A DNA stretch of 64,000 nucleotides from Streptomyces gossypii (GCF_025165795.1 NZ_JAJAGO010000001.1:248001-312000), one strand, 5' to 3'. Positions 48,617 to 58,483 are shown, counted from the first letter of the stretch. Notes: generated by a model not told the origin, from the letters alone. Program-made: numbers and translations.

Positions 48617-50815
48617 ATGGGCGACAAGGCGAACGCACACACCGGAGCCGCCGGCAGGGTACGGGTGGCCGACCGCCCCGCCGCGCGGCGGAACGTGGTG
48701 CTGGTCGGCCACAGCGGTTCCGGCAAGACGACGCTGGTCGAGGCCCTGGCACTGGCCTCCGGTGCCGTGAACCGGGCGGGCCGGGTCGAGGACGGCGGCT
48801 GCCTGTCCGACTACGACGAGATCGAGCACCGGCAGCAGCGTTCGGTGCAGCTGTCCCTGGTGCCGGTGGAGTGGGGCGGCATCAAGATCAATCTTCTGGA
48901 CACCCCCGGCTACGCGGACTTCGTAGGTGAGCTGAGGGCCGGACTGCGGGCGGCGGACGCGGCCCTCTTCGTCGTCTCGGCGGCGGACGGGGTGGACGGC
49001 ACGACCAGCATGCTGTGGCAGGAGTGCGCGGCGGTGGGGATGCCCCGCGCGCTGGTCATCACCCATCTGGAGGCGACGCGGTCCGACTTCCAGGAGATGA
49101 CCGCGATGTGCCAACGCGAGTTCGGCGGGGAGGACCCCGACGCGGTGCTCCCGCTCTATCTGCCGCTGTACGGAACTCCGGGCCCGGACGGCCACGCGCC
49201 GGTGACGGGGCTGACCGGGCTGCTGTCGCAGCGCGTCTTCGACTACTCCGGCGGTGAGCGGACCGAGCGGGACCCCGGCCCAGGAGAGCTCCCGGCGATC
49301 GAGGAGGCGCGCAACCGCCTCATCGAGGGGATCATCGCGGAGAGTGAGGACGAGACCCTGATGGAGCGCTATCTGGGCGGGGCGGAGTGCGACGTCAGGA
49401 CCCTGGTCACGGACTTGGAGAAGGCGGTCGCACGGGGCGTCTTCCACCCCGTGCTGGCGGCCGCCCCGGCGGCGGAGGGCGCGAAGCACGGCCTGGGCAC
49501 GCTGGAGATCCTGGAGCTGATCACCGGCGGCTTCCCGACGCCGCAGGAGCGCGGCATCCCCGCCGTCACCAGCCCGGACGGCGCACCCCGTCCGGCACTG
49601 TCCTGCGATCCGGCCGGCCCGCTGGCCGCCGAGGTGGTGAAGACCTCCTCCGACCCGTACGTGGGCCGGATCTCGCTGGTACGGGTCTTCTCCGGCACTG
49701 TGCGGCCCGACGAGGCCGTGCATGTCTCCGGGCACGGGCTCGCCGACCGCGGGCATGAGGACCACGACGTCGACGAGCGCGTGGGCGCGCTGTCCACGCC
49801 GTTCGGCAAGCAGCAGAACTGGCTCGGCCATGCGATCGCGGGCGACCTGGCCTGCGTCGCGAAGCTGACCCGGGCCGAGACGGGCGACACTCTCTCGGAC
49901 CCGAGCGCCCCGCTGCTGATGGAGCCGTGGGCGATGCCCGATCCGCTGCTGCCGGTCGCCATCGAGGCGCACACGAAGGCGGACGAGGACAAGCTCTCGC
50001 AGGGTCTGGCCCGGCTGGTGGCGGAGGACCCGACAATGCGGCTGGAGCACAACCGGCACACCGGGCAGCTGGTGCTGTGGTGCCTGGGCGAGGCCCATAT
50101 GGACGTCGCACTGGAACGGCTGCGCACCCGCTACGGCGTGCGGGTGGACAAGGTCCCGCACCGGGTGGCGCTGCGCGAGACCTTCGCCGAGCCCGCGACG
50201 GGACGCGGACGGCATGTCAAGCAGTCCGGCGGGCACGGGCAGTACGCGATCTGCGAGATCACGGTGGAGCCGCTGCCGAACGGCTCGGGCATCGAGTTCG
50301 TCGACAAGGTGGTGGGCGGCGCGGTGCCGCGCCAGTTCATCCCGTCCGTCGAGAAGGGGGCGCGTGCCCAGGCCGCGAAGGGCGTGGCCGCCGGATACCC
50401 GCTGGAGGACATCCGGATCACTCTGCTGGACGGCAAGTCGCATTCGGTCGACTCCTCCGACGCCGCGTTCCAGACCGCGGGCGCGCTCGCACTGCGGGAG
50501 TGCGCGGCCGAGGCCCGGATCCATCTGCTGGAGCCCGTGGTGGAGATGCGCGTGAGGGTCGCCGACGCGTACGTCGGCCAGGTGATGAGTGATCTGTCCG
50601 GACGGCGCGGCCGGGTCGTCGGCACCGAGCAGACCGCGGAAGGCAGCACGCTGGTGCGGGCGGACGTCCCGGAGACGGAGGTCGGCCGGTACGCGGTGGA
50701 TCTGCGGTCGCTCTCCCAGGGCACCGGCCGTTTCTCCCGTACGTACGTGCGGCACGAGCCGATGCCCGAGCAGCTGGCCGAGAAGATCCGGCAGGAGAAC
50801 AGAAACAGCGCCTGA
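48617..50815 (+). CDS. Elongation factor G-like GTPase (EF-G2 type)
   Basis: The 732-residue protein has the five-domain EF-G layout with G1 GHSGSGKTT (31-39) and G3 DTPGYADF (Asp95). The G4 motif, NKxD in true EF-G, reads THLE (149-152) in VITHLEATR, so guanine specificity may be changed. The domain IV region has GRHVKQSGGHGQYA. It is not in an rpsL-rpsG-fusA-tuf operon; relatives are paralogues of unclear role. GGGAGG precedes the ATG. Confidence 0.9.
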   Translation: MGDKANAHTGAAGRVRVADRPAARRNVVLVGHSGSGKTTLVEALALASGAVNRAGRVEDGGCLSDYDEIEHRQQRSVQLSLVPVEWGGIKINLLDTPGYADFVGELRAGLRAADAALFVVSAADGVDGTTSMLWQECAAVGMPRALVITHLEATRSDFQEMTAMCQREFGGEDPDAVLPLYLPLYGTPGPDGHAPVTGLTGLLSQRVFDYSGGERTERDPGPGELPAIEEARNRLIEGIIAESEDETLMERYLGGAECDVRTLVTDLEKAVARGVFHPVLAAAPAAEGAKHGLGTLEILELITGGFPTPQERGIPAVTSPDGAPRPALSCDPAGPLAAEVVKTSSDPYVGRISLVRVFSGTVRPDEAVHVSGHGLADRGHEDHDVDERVGALSTPFGKQQNWLGHAIAGDLACVAKLTRAETGDTLSDPSAPLLMEPWAMPDPLLPVAIEAHTKADEDKLSQGLARLVAEDPTMRLEHNRHTGQLVLWCLGEAHMDVALERLRTRYGVRVDKVPHRVALRETFAEPATGRGRHVKQSGGHGQYAICEITVEPLPNGSGIEFVDKVVGGAVPRQFIPSVEKGARAQAAKGVAAGYPLEDIRITLLDGKSHSVDSSDAAFQTAGALALRECAAEARIHLLEPVVEMRVRVADAYVGQVMSDLSGRRGRVVGTEQTAEGSTLVRADVPETEVGRYAVDLRSLSQGTGRFSRTYVRHEPMPEQLAEKIRQENRNSA

Positions 50816-50930
50816 CGGGCACAGGATCTGGCCTACTCTGAGCAGGAGTGGACAACAGGTGTGCCACCGGCCGCCCTTGGGAAAGAGCCGGAGGTCGGTG
50901 CAGGCTTTCTGACGGCAGGGTGGGGGCACA

Positions 50931-52601
50931 GTGGCGGGGTTCGACGACCTCAGCAGCGAGGCGCCGGGGTACGACTTCAGTCCCGGTGCGGAGATCCCGC
51001 TCTCCGGCCCGGCGGGCCAGACGGCCGCGACGCACGCCCTCGCCTCGGCCGCCTACCGCGACGGCGCCGTGGCGGACTTGCTCAAGGCCAACGAGGAGGC
51101 GTCACAGAAGCCGCCCAAGCTCTCCCTTTTCGAGCCGAATCTGGGCGAGGCGTTCGCACGCGGGGTGCAGATCAGAATGCTCGGTGGCGCCCGCAAGCCG
51201 CTGATCCAGTCCTTCGGTACGGAGCCGCGGGCCGTGGTGGAGCACTGCCTGGCCGCCAACCGCATCCGCAAGGAGCGGGACGCACGGCTGACCGTGGTCA
51301 TGGTGATCTTCGGCTTGCTGTTCCTGCCCGGAGTACTGCTGTGGCTCCTCGCCTTCCAGCTGCGCCGCTCCATCGCGGGCTCGCAGAACAAGCGGGTCGG
51401 CGCCTTCGGGACGGCGGCGCTGGTCGGGCTGGGCGTGCTGGCGGTCATCTTCCTGATCAGACTGCCGTTCGAAGGCTTCTGGGCCCTGTATCTGCGGGTC
51501 ATGCTGGTCGCGCCGCTTGCCGGGTGGCTGTGGGCCAAGCAGATCTGCGAGCGGTACGCCAAGGATCTGCGGGCCCGCTGGTCCTCGCTGCTCTCCGGCG
51601 GCGGGATCGGCGCGAAGATCCCGGAGGCGGTCCAGCAGAATCCGAACGACGCCGCGGCCGAGCGGATCCGGCTCTCCCTGGCCAAGGTCGGCGCCGAACA
51701 GGCCAGCAACCTGGTCTACTACGCCGGGCCCAAGGGGATATTGGGGATGGGCACCCGCTGGGGCAGCTGGCAGCTCGCCGAGGAGCTGCGCCCGGCGGAC
51801 CCGAACGTCGAGATCAACCCCTTCCGCAGCTGGGACGTCGTGCGGGCGATCCACGACCAACTGGGAATGCTGGAGCGCGGCCCGCTGCACACCGGCGGCT
51901 TCCCGACACCCCGGATACAGCACTGGATCGTGTCGCCCATCGGCGAGGGTGCGAAGGAGGTGAGCCGTCCGGAGGGCCAGGAGGTCGAGGGCTTCCGGAT
52001 ACGGGACTTCGAGGTCCAGCGGATCTGCAACGAGCAGCAGTTCAGCAGCGGCAACCGGCACTATCTGGGCGTGCAGTTCGTGCTCTGGGACGGCCAGCTG
52101 GTGATCACCCTGCTGATCACGGTCACCGTGCTGCACCACACCCTCCGGGTCGAGGTCACCGGGCACGCACTCGGGCCGGTGCATCCGCTGTTCACCACCA
52201 AGCCGAAGGCGAAGACCAAGGACGTCTCCAAGAGCGTGCGCTTCTGGGAGACCAAGACGGTGACGCTGCCGCTGGTGGAGACGAAGGAGGTGGTCCGGCT
52301 TGCCGCGCGTGCCCCGTTCACCTGGTTCCCGCCGGTGCTGGACTTCCTCGGGGGCAAGCTGTCGCTGCCGGAGCCGTTCGGACTGCGCCACGCCTGGGCG
52401 GACAAGCCCTGGCGGCACCGCTTCATGGCGGACGACGCGCTGCGCACCGCGACGCCGGTGCTGCGCGTCGTGCACGAGGCGGCAATCCGGGTGCTGGAGG
52501 AGAACGGCTGCCAGACGGAGAACTTCGGCTCCCGCTCGCAGGTGCTCAGCGGCGCGGTCCAGGCGCCGGTGCCGGGGAAGGCCGACGTGTACGACGCCTG
52601 A
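50931..52601 (+). CDS. Uncharacterised membrane protein, 556 aa
   Basis: I do not recognise a family. Two to three hydrophobic segments lie between residues 120 and 205 (VVMVIFGLLFLPGVLLWLLAF, AALVGLGVLAVIFLI, LYLRVMLVAPLAGWLW), flanked by a cytoplasmic-looking N-terminus. A large C-terminal region holds another hydrophobic stretch (VITLLITVTVLHHTL), with several Trp/Arg motifs such as GTRWGSWQLAEEL and NPFRSWDVVRAIHDQLG. The start is GTG 50931 after a G-rich tract. It stands alone between the EF-G-like gene and the convergent HIT gene. Confidence 0.8.
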   Translation: MAGFDDLSSEAPGYDFSPGAEIPLSGPAGQTAATHALASAAYRDGAVADLLKANEEASQKPPKLSLFEPNLGEAFARGVQIRMLGGARKPLIQSFGTEPRAVVEHCLAANRIRKERDARLTVVMVIFGLLFLPGVLLWLLAFQLRRSIAGSQNKRVGAFGTAALVGLGVLAVIFLIRLPFEGFWALYLRVMLVAPLAGWLWAKQICERYAKDLRARWSSLLSGGGIGAKIPEAVQQNPNDAAAERIRLSLAKVGAEQASNLVYYAGPKGILGMGTRWGSWQLAEELRPADPNVEINPFRSWDVVRAIHDQLGMLERGPLHTGGFPTPRIQHWIVSPIGEGAKEVSRPEGQEVEGFRIRDFEVQRICNEQQFSSGNRHYLGVQFVLWDGQLVITLLITVTVLHHTLRVEVTGHALGPVHPLFTTKPKAKTKDVSKSVRFWETKTVTLPLVETKEVVRLAARAPFTWFPPVLDFLGGKLSLPEPFGLRHAWADKPWRHRFMADDALRTATPVLRVVHEAAIRVLEENGCQTENFGSRSQVLSGAVQAPVPGKADVYDA

Positions 52602-52678
52602 CATACGACGCCTGACATATGACGTCGACGTACGGCGCCGATGGACGGCGCCCGGTCGGACCGGCCGTGTCCCGCCGG

Positions 52679-53227
52679 TCAGGCCTCCGGCCAGGCGTCG
52701 GCGAGCATGGTGCGGGTCTCGGCCAGCAGCTGCGGCAGGATCTTCGTATGGCCGATGACCGGCATGAAGTTGGTGTCGCCACCCCACCGGGGCACCACGT
52801 GCTGGTGCAGATGGGCGGCGATGCCCGCGCCCGCGGCCGCGCCCTGGTTCATGCCGATGTTGAAGCCGTGTGCGCCCGAGGCGACCCGCAGCGCGGTCAT
52901 CGCGCGCTTGGTGAACTCCGCCAGCTCGACGGTCTCCTCGAAGGAGAGGTCGGAGTAGTCGGCGACATGGCGGAACGGCACGGTCATCAGGTGCCCGCCG
53001 TTGTACGGATACAGGTTCAGCACCGCGTAGACGTGGGCTCCGCGCGCGAGGACGAGGCCCTCCTCGTCGCTCTTGACCGGAATTGTGCAGAACGGGCAGC
53101 CGTCGCCCGAGCCCGGACCGCTCGGCTTGTTCTCCCCCTGGATGTACGCCATCCGGTGTGGCGTCCACAGGCGCTGGAACGCGTCCTGCACGCCCACCCC
53201 GGTCTGCTGCTCGGGCTCGCTCGTCAT
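52679..53227 (-). CDS. HIT-family hydrolase/nucleotidyltransferase
   Basis: The 182-residue protein carries the histidine triad HLHQHVVPRWGGDTNF and the upstream zinc-like GDGCPFCTIP and LNLYPYNGGHLMTVP. It fits the actinobacterial branch annotated as AP4A phosphorylase or HIT protein downstream of thrS. It would act on nucleoside phosphates such as Ap4A, a by-product of aminoacyl-tRNA synthetases, which suits its position after thrS. Confidence 0.92.
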   Translation of the reverse strand: MTSEPEQQTGVGVQDAFQRLWTPHRMAYIQGENKPSGPGSGDGCPFCTIPVKSDEEGLVLARGAHVYAVLNLYPYNGGHLMTVPFRHVADYSDLSFEETVELAEFTKRAMTALRVASGAHGFNIGMNQGAAAGAGIAAHLHQHVVPRWGGDTNFMPVIGHTKILPQLLAETRTMLADAWPEA

Positions 53228-53265
53228 AAGGCCAGCATATGCGGCGGTCCGGGCTCGGCAGCGGC

Positions 53266-53295
53266 GAGGGCCGCCCCCCGGCGGGAGCGGCCCTC
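53266..53295. terminator. Hairpin between thrS and the HIT gene
   Basis: GAGGGCCGC (53266-53274) pairs with GCGGCCCTC (53287-53295), with CCC/GGG pairs inside. It lies 11 bases after the thrS stop and before the HIT start, so it may end or attenuate the thrS transcript. Confidence 0.65.
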
Positions 53296-53305
53296 ATCTC
53301 CGGGC

Positions 53306-55285
53306 TCAGACCTGGATGCGCCGCTCCACGGCGTCCGCGATCTCGGCGAGGGCCTCCTCCTGGGGGATGCCGTTCTTCTGCGAGCCGTCGCGGTAACGGA
53401 AGGACACCGCGCCGTTCGCGACGTCGTCGTCACCCGCGATGACCATGAAGGGCACCTTCTGCTTCTGCGCGTTCCGGATTTTCTTCTGCATCCGGTCCGA
53501 GGAGCTGTCCACCGAGACCCGCAGCCCCCGCTTCCTCGCCTCGCCGGCGAACGTGTCCAGATAGGGGACATGCGCGTCGCCGATGGGGATGCCGACCGCC
53601 TGGACAGGCGCCAGCCAGGCCGGGAAAGCCCCTGCGTAGTGCTCCAGCAGCACCGCGAAGAACCGCTCGATGGACCCGAACAGCGCCCGGTGGATCATCA
53701 CCGGCTGCGGCCGGGTGCCGTCGGCCGCGCTGTACTCCAGCTCGAAGCGCTTCGGCTGCTGGAAGTCCACCTGGATCGTCGACATCTGCCAGGTACGGCC
53801 GATCGCGTCCTTCGCCTGCACCGAGATCTTGGGACCGTAGTAGGCCGCACCACCCGGATCCATCACCAGTTCCAGGCCCTGCTTGTCCGCGGCCTCCCGG
53901 AGCGCCTCGGTGGCCTCCTCCCACTCGGCCTGCTCACCGATGAACTTCTCGGAGTCACCCCTGGTGGAAAGCTCAAGATAGAAGTCGCTCAGACCGTAGT
54001 CGCGCAGCAGGTCCAGCACGAAGGTGAGCAGGCCGTCCAACTCGTCCGGCATCTGCTCCTTTGTGCAGTAGATGTGCGAGTCGTCCTGGGTGAAGCCCCT
54101 GGCCCGGGTCAGGCCGTGCACCACTCCGGACTTCTCGTACCGGTAGACCGTCCCGAACTCGAACATCCGCAGCGGGAGTTCCCGGTACGACCGCCCGCGC
54201 GCCCGGAAGATCAGGTTGTGCATCGGGCAGTTCATGGCTTTGAGGTAGTAGTCCTGCCCCTCGAACTCCATGGGCGGGAACATCGACTCGTCGTAGTGCG
54301 GCAGATGCCCGGAGGTCTCGAAGAGCTTCGCCTTGGTGATGTGCGGGGTGTTGACGAACTCGTATCCGCCCTCCTCGTGCCGCTTGCGCGAGTAGTCCTC
54401 CATGACCCGCCGCACCACACCGCCCTTGGGATGGAAGACGGCGAGCCCGGAACCCAGCTCCTCCGGGATGGAGAAGAGGTCCAGCTCGGAGCCGAGCCTG
54501 CGGTGGTCGCGCTTCTCGGCCTCGGCCAGGAACTCCAGATGCGCCTTGAGCTCGTCCTTCGTCGGCCAGGCGGTGCCGTAGATGCGCTGGAGCTGCTTGT
54601 TCTTCTCGCTGCCCCGCCAGTAGGCGGCGGCACTGCGCATCAGCTTGAACGCCGGGATGTTCCGGGTGGTGGGCAGGTGCGGGCCGCGGCACAGGTCCTT
54701 CCAGCACAGCTCGCCGGTGCGGGCGTCGAGGTTGTCGTAGATGGTGAGCTCGCCGGCGCCGACCTCCGCCGAGGCGCCTTCGGCCGCTTCCGCCGCCGCG
54801 CCCTTGAGGCCGATCAGCTCCAGCTTGTACGGCTCGTCCGCCAGCTCCTCGCGCGCGTCGTCATCGGTGGTGACCCGGCGGGAGAAGCGCTGCCCCCGCT
54901 TCTGGATCTCCTGCATCTTCTTCTCGACGCGCTTGAGGTCCTCAGGGGTGAAGGGCTCCTCCACGTCGAAGTCGTAGTAGAAGCCGTCCTTGATGGGAGG
55001 GCCGATGCCGAGCTTGGCCGTGGGGAAGAGCTCCTGCACGGCCTGGGCCATCACATGTGCGGTGGAGTGCCGCAGGATGTCCAGCCCGTCCGCACTGGTG
55101 AGGGCGACCGGCTCGACCTCGTCGCCGTCGGCCAGCACACTGGCCAGGTCCTTGAGGGCACCCGCGACGCGGACGGCGACCACGGAACGGTCACCCTCGA
55201 AGAGCGCGGCGGCCGTGGTGCCCGTGGTCACCACACGTTCTTCCCGCTCGGAATCGCGTTGGATGATCACACGGACGTCTGTCAC
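53306..55285 (-). CDS. thrS: Threonyl-tRNA synthetase
   Basis: The 659-residue class II synthetase has a TGS domain (1-65), an editing domain with [16 protein letters not shown], motif 2 [20 protein letters not shown], the zinc-binding Cys in [12 protein letters not shown], and an anticodon domain. GTG 55285 is chosen by AGGAG upstream and normal family length. No T-box leader is seen in the 149-base gap before it. Confidence 0.97.
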   Translation of the reverse strand: MTDVRVIIQRDSEREERVVTTGTTAAALFEGDRSVVAVRVAGALKDLASVLADGDEVEPVALTSADGLDILRHSTAHVMAQAVQELFPTAKLGIGPPIKDGFYYDFDVEEPFTPEDLKRVEKKMQEIQKRGQRFSRRVTTDDDAREELADEPYKLELIGLKGAAAEAAEGASAEVGAGELTIYDNLDARTGELCWKDLCRGPHLPTTRNIPAFKLMRSAAAYWRGSEKNKQLQRIYGTAWPTKDELKAHLEFLAEAEKRDHRRLGSELDLFSIPEELGSGLAVFHPKGGVVRRVMEDYSRKRHEEGGYEFVNTPHITKAKLFETSGHLPHYDESMFPPMEFEGQDYYLKAMNCPMHNLIFRARGRSYRELPLRMFEFGTVYRYEKSGVVHGLTRARGFTQDDSHIYCTKEQMPDELDGLLTFVLDLLRDYGLSDFYLELSTRGDSEKFIGEQAEWEEATEALREAADKQGLELVMDPGGAAYYGPKISVQAKDAIGRTWQMSTIQVDFQQPKRFELEYSAADGTRPQPVMIHRALFGSIERFFAVLLEHYAGAFPAWLAPVQAVGIPIGDAHVPYLDTFAGEARKRGLRVSVDSSSDRMQKKIRNAQKQKVPFMVIAGDDDVANGAVSFRYRDGSQKNGIPQEEALAEIADAVERRIQV

Positions 55286-55434
55286 CGGTTCTCTCCTGAC
55301 ATGCTGACTGGGCCGCGCCGGACGAGTGCCGGGCGAGGCTGGAATCGTACCGAGCGTCCACCCCGCTCCGCGAAACGGATTGCCTCGGCCCTTGACTGCG
55401 TCCCACGTGAGGCGGTGCCCCGCAGCGGCCCCCG

Positions 55435-56196
55435 GTGAGTTGGGTTGACCTCGGCCGGGGTGCGGTATCACCAGCCAGGGACCGCGGCGCGGACACCGGG
55501 GGTGGGGACTTGGGGCTCTGGTACGAGGGACCACTCGCGGCATTCGCCACCGTGACGACCGGCGTGGACACCGAACGTGACCGGATAGCGTCCGCAGCCC
55601 TGCTGGTGCAGCCCGGCACCGACCGGCCGCCGCACGTGCGCCGATGGCATGTCGGCCCGGGAGTGCCGGGGCCTGTGATCGAGGAGCTGGCCCGCGCGCT
55701 GGCGGACCACGCTGAGGCGGGCATCCCGCTGGTGGTGATGAACGCACCGTTCGGCCTGACGCTGCTGGACCGCGAGCTGACACGGCACCGCGACGTCACG
55801 CTGACGGGCTGCCTGCGCCGTTCCTCGCTGTGCGTGCTGGACCCGCTGGTCCTTGCCCGGCACCTGGACCGGGACCTCGAGGGGCGTCTCACCCCCGACG
55901 TGCTCTGCGCGCGCTACGGCGTGCCGGCCGGGGAACGAGCCGGGGGCGTGGACGGCACCGTCCCGGCCGCCGCGGACGCCGCTGCTGCCCTGACCGCCCT
56001 GCTGCTCGTACGCGCCCTGGGGCGGCACTTCGCGCCCCGGCTGTCCCGGTACAGCGCGGCCGAACTGCACGCCCTGCAGGCCGTCTGGTACGCGGCACGT
56101 GCCCGTGGCCTCAGCTCGTGGTGCGCACCCGTCGCCTCGGGGCACCCCGTACACCCGGCCTGGCCGCTGCGCTCCCGGCTGCGGCGCGGTGGCTGA
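55435..56196 (+). CDS. DnaQ-fold exonuclease-like protein lacking catalytic residues
   Basis: The 253-residue protein lines up with bacterial DEDDh exonucleases, yet the key residues are replaced. FDTETTG reads FATVTTG (Ala38, Val40). The second-site Asp in NAPFD is Gly107 in NAPFG. The conserved His before the last Asp (about 176) is Val, leaving only Asp181. [18 protein letters not shown] and LCARYGVP are otherwise typical. It is probably a pseudoenzyme that binds nucleic acid or a partner. The start is uncertain; GTG 55435 is used. Confidence 0.78.
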   Translation: MSWVDLGRGAVSPARDRGADTGGGDLGLWYEGPLAAFATVTTGVDTERDRIASAALLVQPGTDRPPHVRRWHVGPGVPGPVIEELARALADHAEAGIPLVVMNAPFGLTLLDRELTRHRDVTLTGCLRRSSLCVLDPLVLARHLDRDLEGRLTPDVLCARYGVPAGERAGGVDGTVPAAADAAAALTALLLVRALGRHFAPRLSRYSAAELHALQAVWYAARARGLSSWCAPVASGHPVHPAWPLRSRLRRGG

Positions 56197-56218
56197 CTGC
56201 GGCGCTCCCGGCGCCGCT

Positions 56219-56395
56219 TCACTCGGCGCGCCGCAGCACCACCAGCCCGACTATGGTGCCGAGCGTGCACAGGCCCGTCAGTGCGCTCAGCACAAGCTGC
56301 AGCGGACCGTCGTCCACGAGCTGGCTCAGGACCACGTTGGCACCGAGGAAGAGCAGGAGTACGGTCCACAGCGACGCCTTGAGCGCAGCGTTCAT
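56219..56395 (-). CDS. Small two-helix membrane protein, 58 aa
   Basis: Starting at ATG 56395 with GGAAGG upstream, the product has two hydrophobic helices (ASLWTVLLLFLGANVVL and LVLSALTGLCTLGTIVGLVVL) joined by a short acidic loop and ends RRAE. It is the same kind of short membrane protein often seen beside sensor kinases. The function is unknown. It is divergent from the two-component system and could be co-regulated with it. Confidence 0.7.
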   Translation of the reverse strand: MNAALKASLWTVLLLFLGANVVLSQLVDDGPLQLVLSALTGLCTLGTIVGLVVLRRAE

Positions 56396-56582
56396 CGGGG
56401 GTCCTTCCGGGAGTTGCCGTAGTCGTCGTGGTTGTCGTGGTCGTCGACAGAACGGCAACGCTACGACCGGGGACCAGCTGTGGCGATGGAGTTTGCTCCC
56501 GGAGCATGGTGGAGCGCGCTGTACCGCGCTTCGGGGAGTGGGCTCGTCTCCCCTGCCCCCCGCTCTCGCATACGGTGAGCAC

Positions 56583-57740
56583 ATGAAAGCGGCCCTGCAC
56601 GCGGCGTGGCGGGCGTTCTGCCATCTGCTCGTCGGCTTCGCCCTCTCCCTCGTCTGTTACGTGGCGATCCCGCTGTTCGTCCTGTGTGCGGCGATGGCGG
56701 CAGCGCTGATCGGTGCCGCGACCTGGCCGGAGGCGGTGCTCGCGCTGCGCCGGCTCACCGGGTTCGCGCGGGTGCGCGCGGGCGGGCGCCTGGGCGCCCG
56801 GGTGCCGGAGCACTATCTGCCCATGGGCGGTCCGCTCACCGAGCGGGTGCGTACCGCCAGCTGTGACCCGGGCACCTGGCGGGACGCGCGCTGGCTGGTG
56901 GCCCAGGTGCTGATCGGGCCGATGCTGCTCTACGTCGCTCTGCCCCTGTGGCCGGTGGCCCTGCTGGTGGACCTGGTCTGGTGCGGGCTGCTGCGCGGGC
57001 GCCCGGTGCTGCTGCCGGTGTTCGACGCCCTGGCGGACCTGGACGCACGCTGGACGGCGGTCCTGCTGCGACCCTCCCCCAGCGCCCAGCTCGCCGAACG
57101 GGTCCAGGAGCTGTCCGTGACCCGGGCCGGCGCGGTCGCCGCACACGGCGCCGAGCTGCGCCGGATCGAACGCGATCTGCACGACGGCGCGCAGGCCCGG
57201 CTGGTCGCCCTGAGCATGCGGATCGGGCTCGCCCGGCGGGCCTACGGCTCCGACCCGGAAGCGGGCCGCCGGCTGCTGGACGACGCGCAGCAGCAGGCCG
57301 AGGAGGCCCTCGCGGAGCTGCGGCAGGTGGTGCGGGGCATCCATCCGCCGGTCCTCACCGACCGTGGCCTGACGGGTGCCGTACGGGCGCTGGCCGCGGC
57401 CCATCCGCTGCGGGTGACGGTGAGCGCCCCCGGCGAGGAGATGGCGCCGCGCGCGGCGGCGGCCGTGGAGGCGGCGGCGTACTTCGTCGTCGCCGAGGCC
57501 CTGACGAACGCCGCCAAGCACAGCGGCGGCAGCTTCGTCAAGGTGACACTGGACCGCACGCAGCCCTCCGTGCTGCGGATCCGGGCGGAGGATGACGGGT
57601 GCGGCGGTGCGCGGGAGGAGCGGGGCAGCGGGCTGCTGGGCATCCGCCGCCGGGTGGCGGCGCTGGACGGCACCGTAGCCTTGGACAGTCCTGTCGGAGG
57701 ACCGACCGTCGTCGAGGTGGAGCTGCCGTGCGTGTGGTGA
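56583..57740 (+). CDS. Membrane sensor histidine kinase (HisKA_3)
   Basis: The 385-residue protein has about four membrane helices in the first 150 residues (LLVGFALSLVCYVAIPLFVL and VLIGPMLLYVALPLWPVALL among them). The HisKA_3 box is RRIERDLHDGAQARL with phosphoacceptor His. The ATPase domain has EALTNAAKHS, EDDGCGG and GSGLLGIRRR. It overlaps the response regulator gene by 13 bases, forming one operon. The stimulus is unknown. Confidence 0.93.
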   Translation: MKAALHAAWRAFCHLLVGFALSLVCYVAIPLFVLCAAMAAALIGAATWPEAVLALRRLTGFARVRAGGRLGARVPEHYLPMGGPLTERVRTASCDPGTWRDARWLVAQVLIGPMLLYVALPLWPVALLVDLVWCGLLRGRPVLLPVFDALADLDARWTAVLLRPSPSAQLAERVQELSVTRAGAVAAHGAELRRIERDLHDGAQARLVALSMRIGLARRAYGSDPEAGRRLLDDAQQQAEEALAELRQVVRGIHPPVLTDRGLTGAVRALAAAHPLRVTVSAPGEEMAPRAAAAVEAAAYFVVAEALTNAAKHSGGSFVKVTLDRTQPSVLRIRAEDDGCGGAREERGSGLLGIRRRVAALDGTVALDSPVGGPTVVEVELPCVW

Positions 57741-58390
57741 TCGCGGAGGACAACGTACTGCTGCGGGAGGGCCTGGTCTTGTTGCTGACCACCGCGGGAC
57801 ACGAGGTGACCGGCGTCGCCTCTACCGGCCCCGAGGTGCTGCCCGCACTGCTCAGCGGCCGTCCGGACGCGGCGGTCCTGGACGTGAGGCTGCCGCCCGG
57901 TTTCCGTGACGAGGGGCTGCGCGCCGCGCTCGCGGCCCGCCGGGAGATGCCCGACCTTCCGGTGCTGGTGCTGTCGCAGTACGTCGAAGAGGCGTACGCG
58001 GCCGAGTTGCTGGCCGGCGGAGCCCGCGGGCTGGGCTATCTGCTCAAGGACCGGGTGGGGCGGGTGGAGGAGTTCCTGGAGGCGCTGGAGCGGGTCGCGG
58101 AGGGCGGCACCGCCCTGGACCCCGAGGTCGTCACCGAGCTGATGTCCCGGCGCGGCAGGGAGGATTCGCTGGAGTCGCTGACTCCCCGTGAACGCGAGGT
58201 GTTGCAACTGATGGCGCAGGGGCACGGGAACACCGAGATCGCGAGCAGGCTGTCGGTGTCCGAGCGCGCGGTGAGCAAGCACATCGGGAACGTCTTCGTG
58301 AAGCTGGGGCTGCCGCCGAGCGACAGCGGGCACCGGCGGGTGCTGGCGGTGCTCGCCTACCTCAACGCCGGAGGCCGGTCCGTCGGGTGA
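57728..58390 (+). CDS. NarL/LuxR-family response regulator
   Basis: The 220-residue regulator has a receiver domain with acidic pair ED (7-8), phosphoacceptor Asp in AAVLDVRLP, and Lys in YLLKDR. A LuxR helix-turn-helix follows (LTPREREVLQLMAQGHGNTEIA). GTG 57728 lies inside the end of the kinase gene, so expression is coupled. The stop codon sits in the loop-side of a strong terminator. Confidence 0.95.
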   Translation: MRVVIAEDNVLLREGLVLLLTTAGHEVTGVASTGPEVLPALLSGRPDAAVLDVRLPPGFRDEGLRAALAARREMPDLPVLVLSQYVEEAYAAELLAGGARGLGYLLKDRVGRVEEFLEALERVAEGGTALDPEVVTELMSRRGREDSLESLTPREREVLQLMAQGHGNTEIASRLSVSERAVSKHIGNVFVKLGLPPSDSGHRRVLAVLAYLNAGGRSVG

Positions 58391-58402
58391 CGGACCGGCC
58401 TC
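58371..58402 (+). terminator. Terminator at the end of the response regulator gene
   Basis: GAGGCCGGTCCGTC pairs perfectly with GACGGACCGGCCTC around a 4-base loop (GGGT), a 14-bp stem that includes the stop codon. It separates the two-component operon from the oppositely oriented tRNA-Val gene. Confidence 0.85.
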
Positions 58403-58412
58403 GGGTCGGTGT

Positions 58413-58483
58413 GGGCGATACTGGGTTCGAACCAGTGACCTCTTCGGTGTGAACGAAGCGCTCTTCCACTGAGCTAATCGCCC
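58413..58483 (-). tRNA. tRNA-Val(CAC), copy 1
   Basis: The 71-base cloverleaf on the minus strand folds fully: acceptor GGGCGAT/ATCGCCC, D stem GCTC/GAGC, anticodon stem CTTCG/CGAAG with loop TTCACAC (anticodon CAC, reading GUG), and T stem ACTGG/CCAGT with TTCGAAC. CCA is not encoded. An identical copy lies at 59119-59189. Confidence 0.97.

Noticed and set aside
55286..55434. Possible T-box leader before thrS (also examined before alaS and hisS)
   Set aside because: No TGGNACC-type antitermination motif or long structured leader is present; gaps are short.
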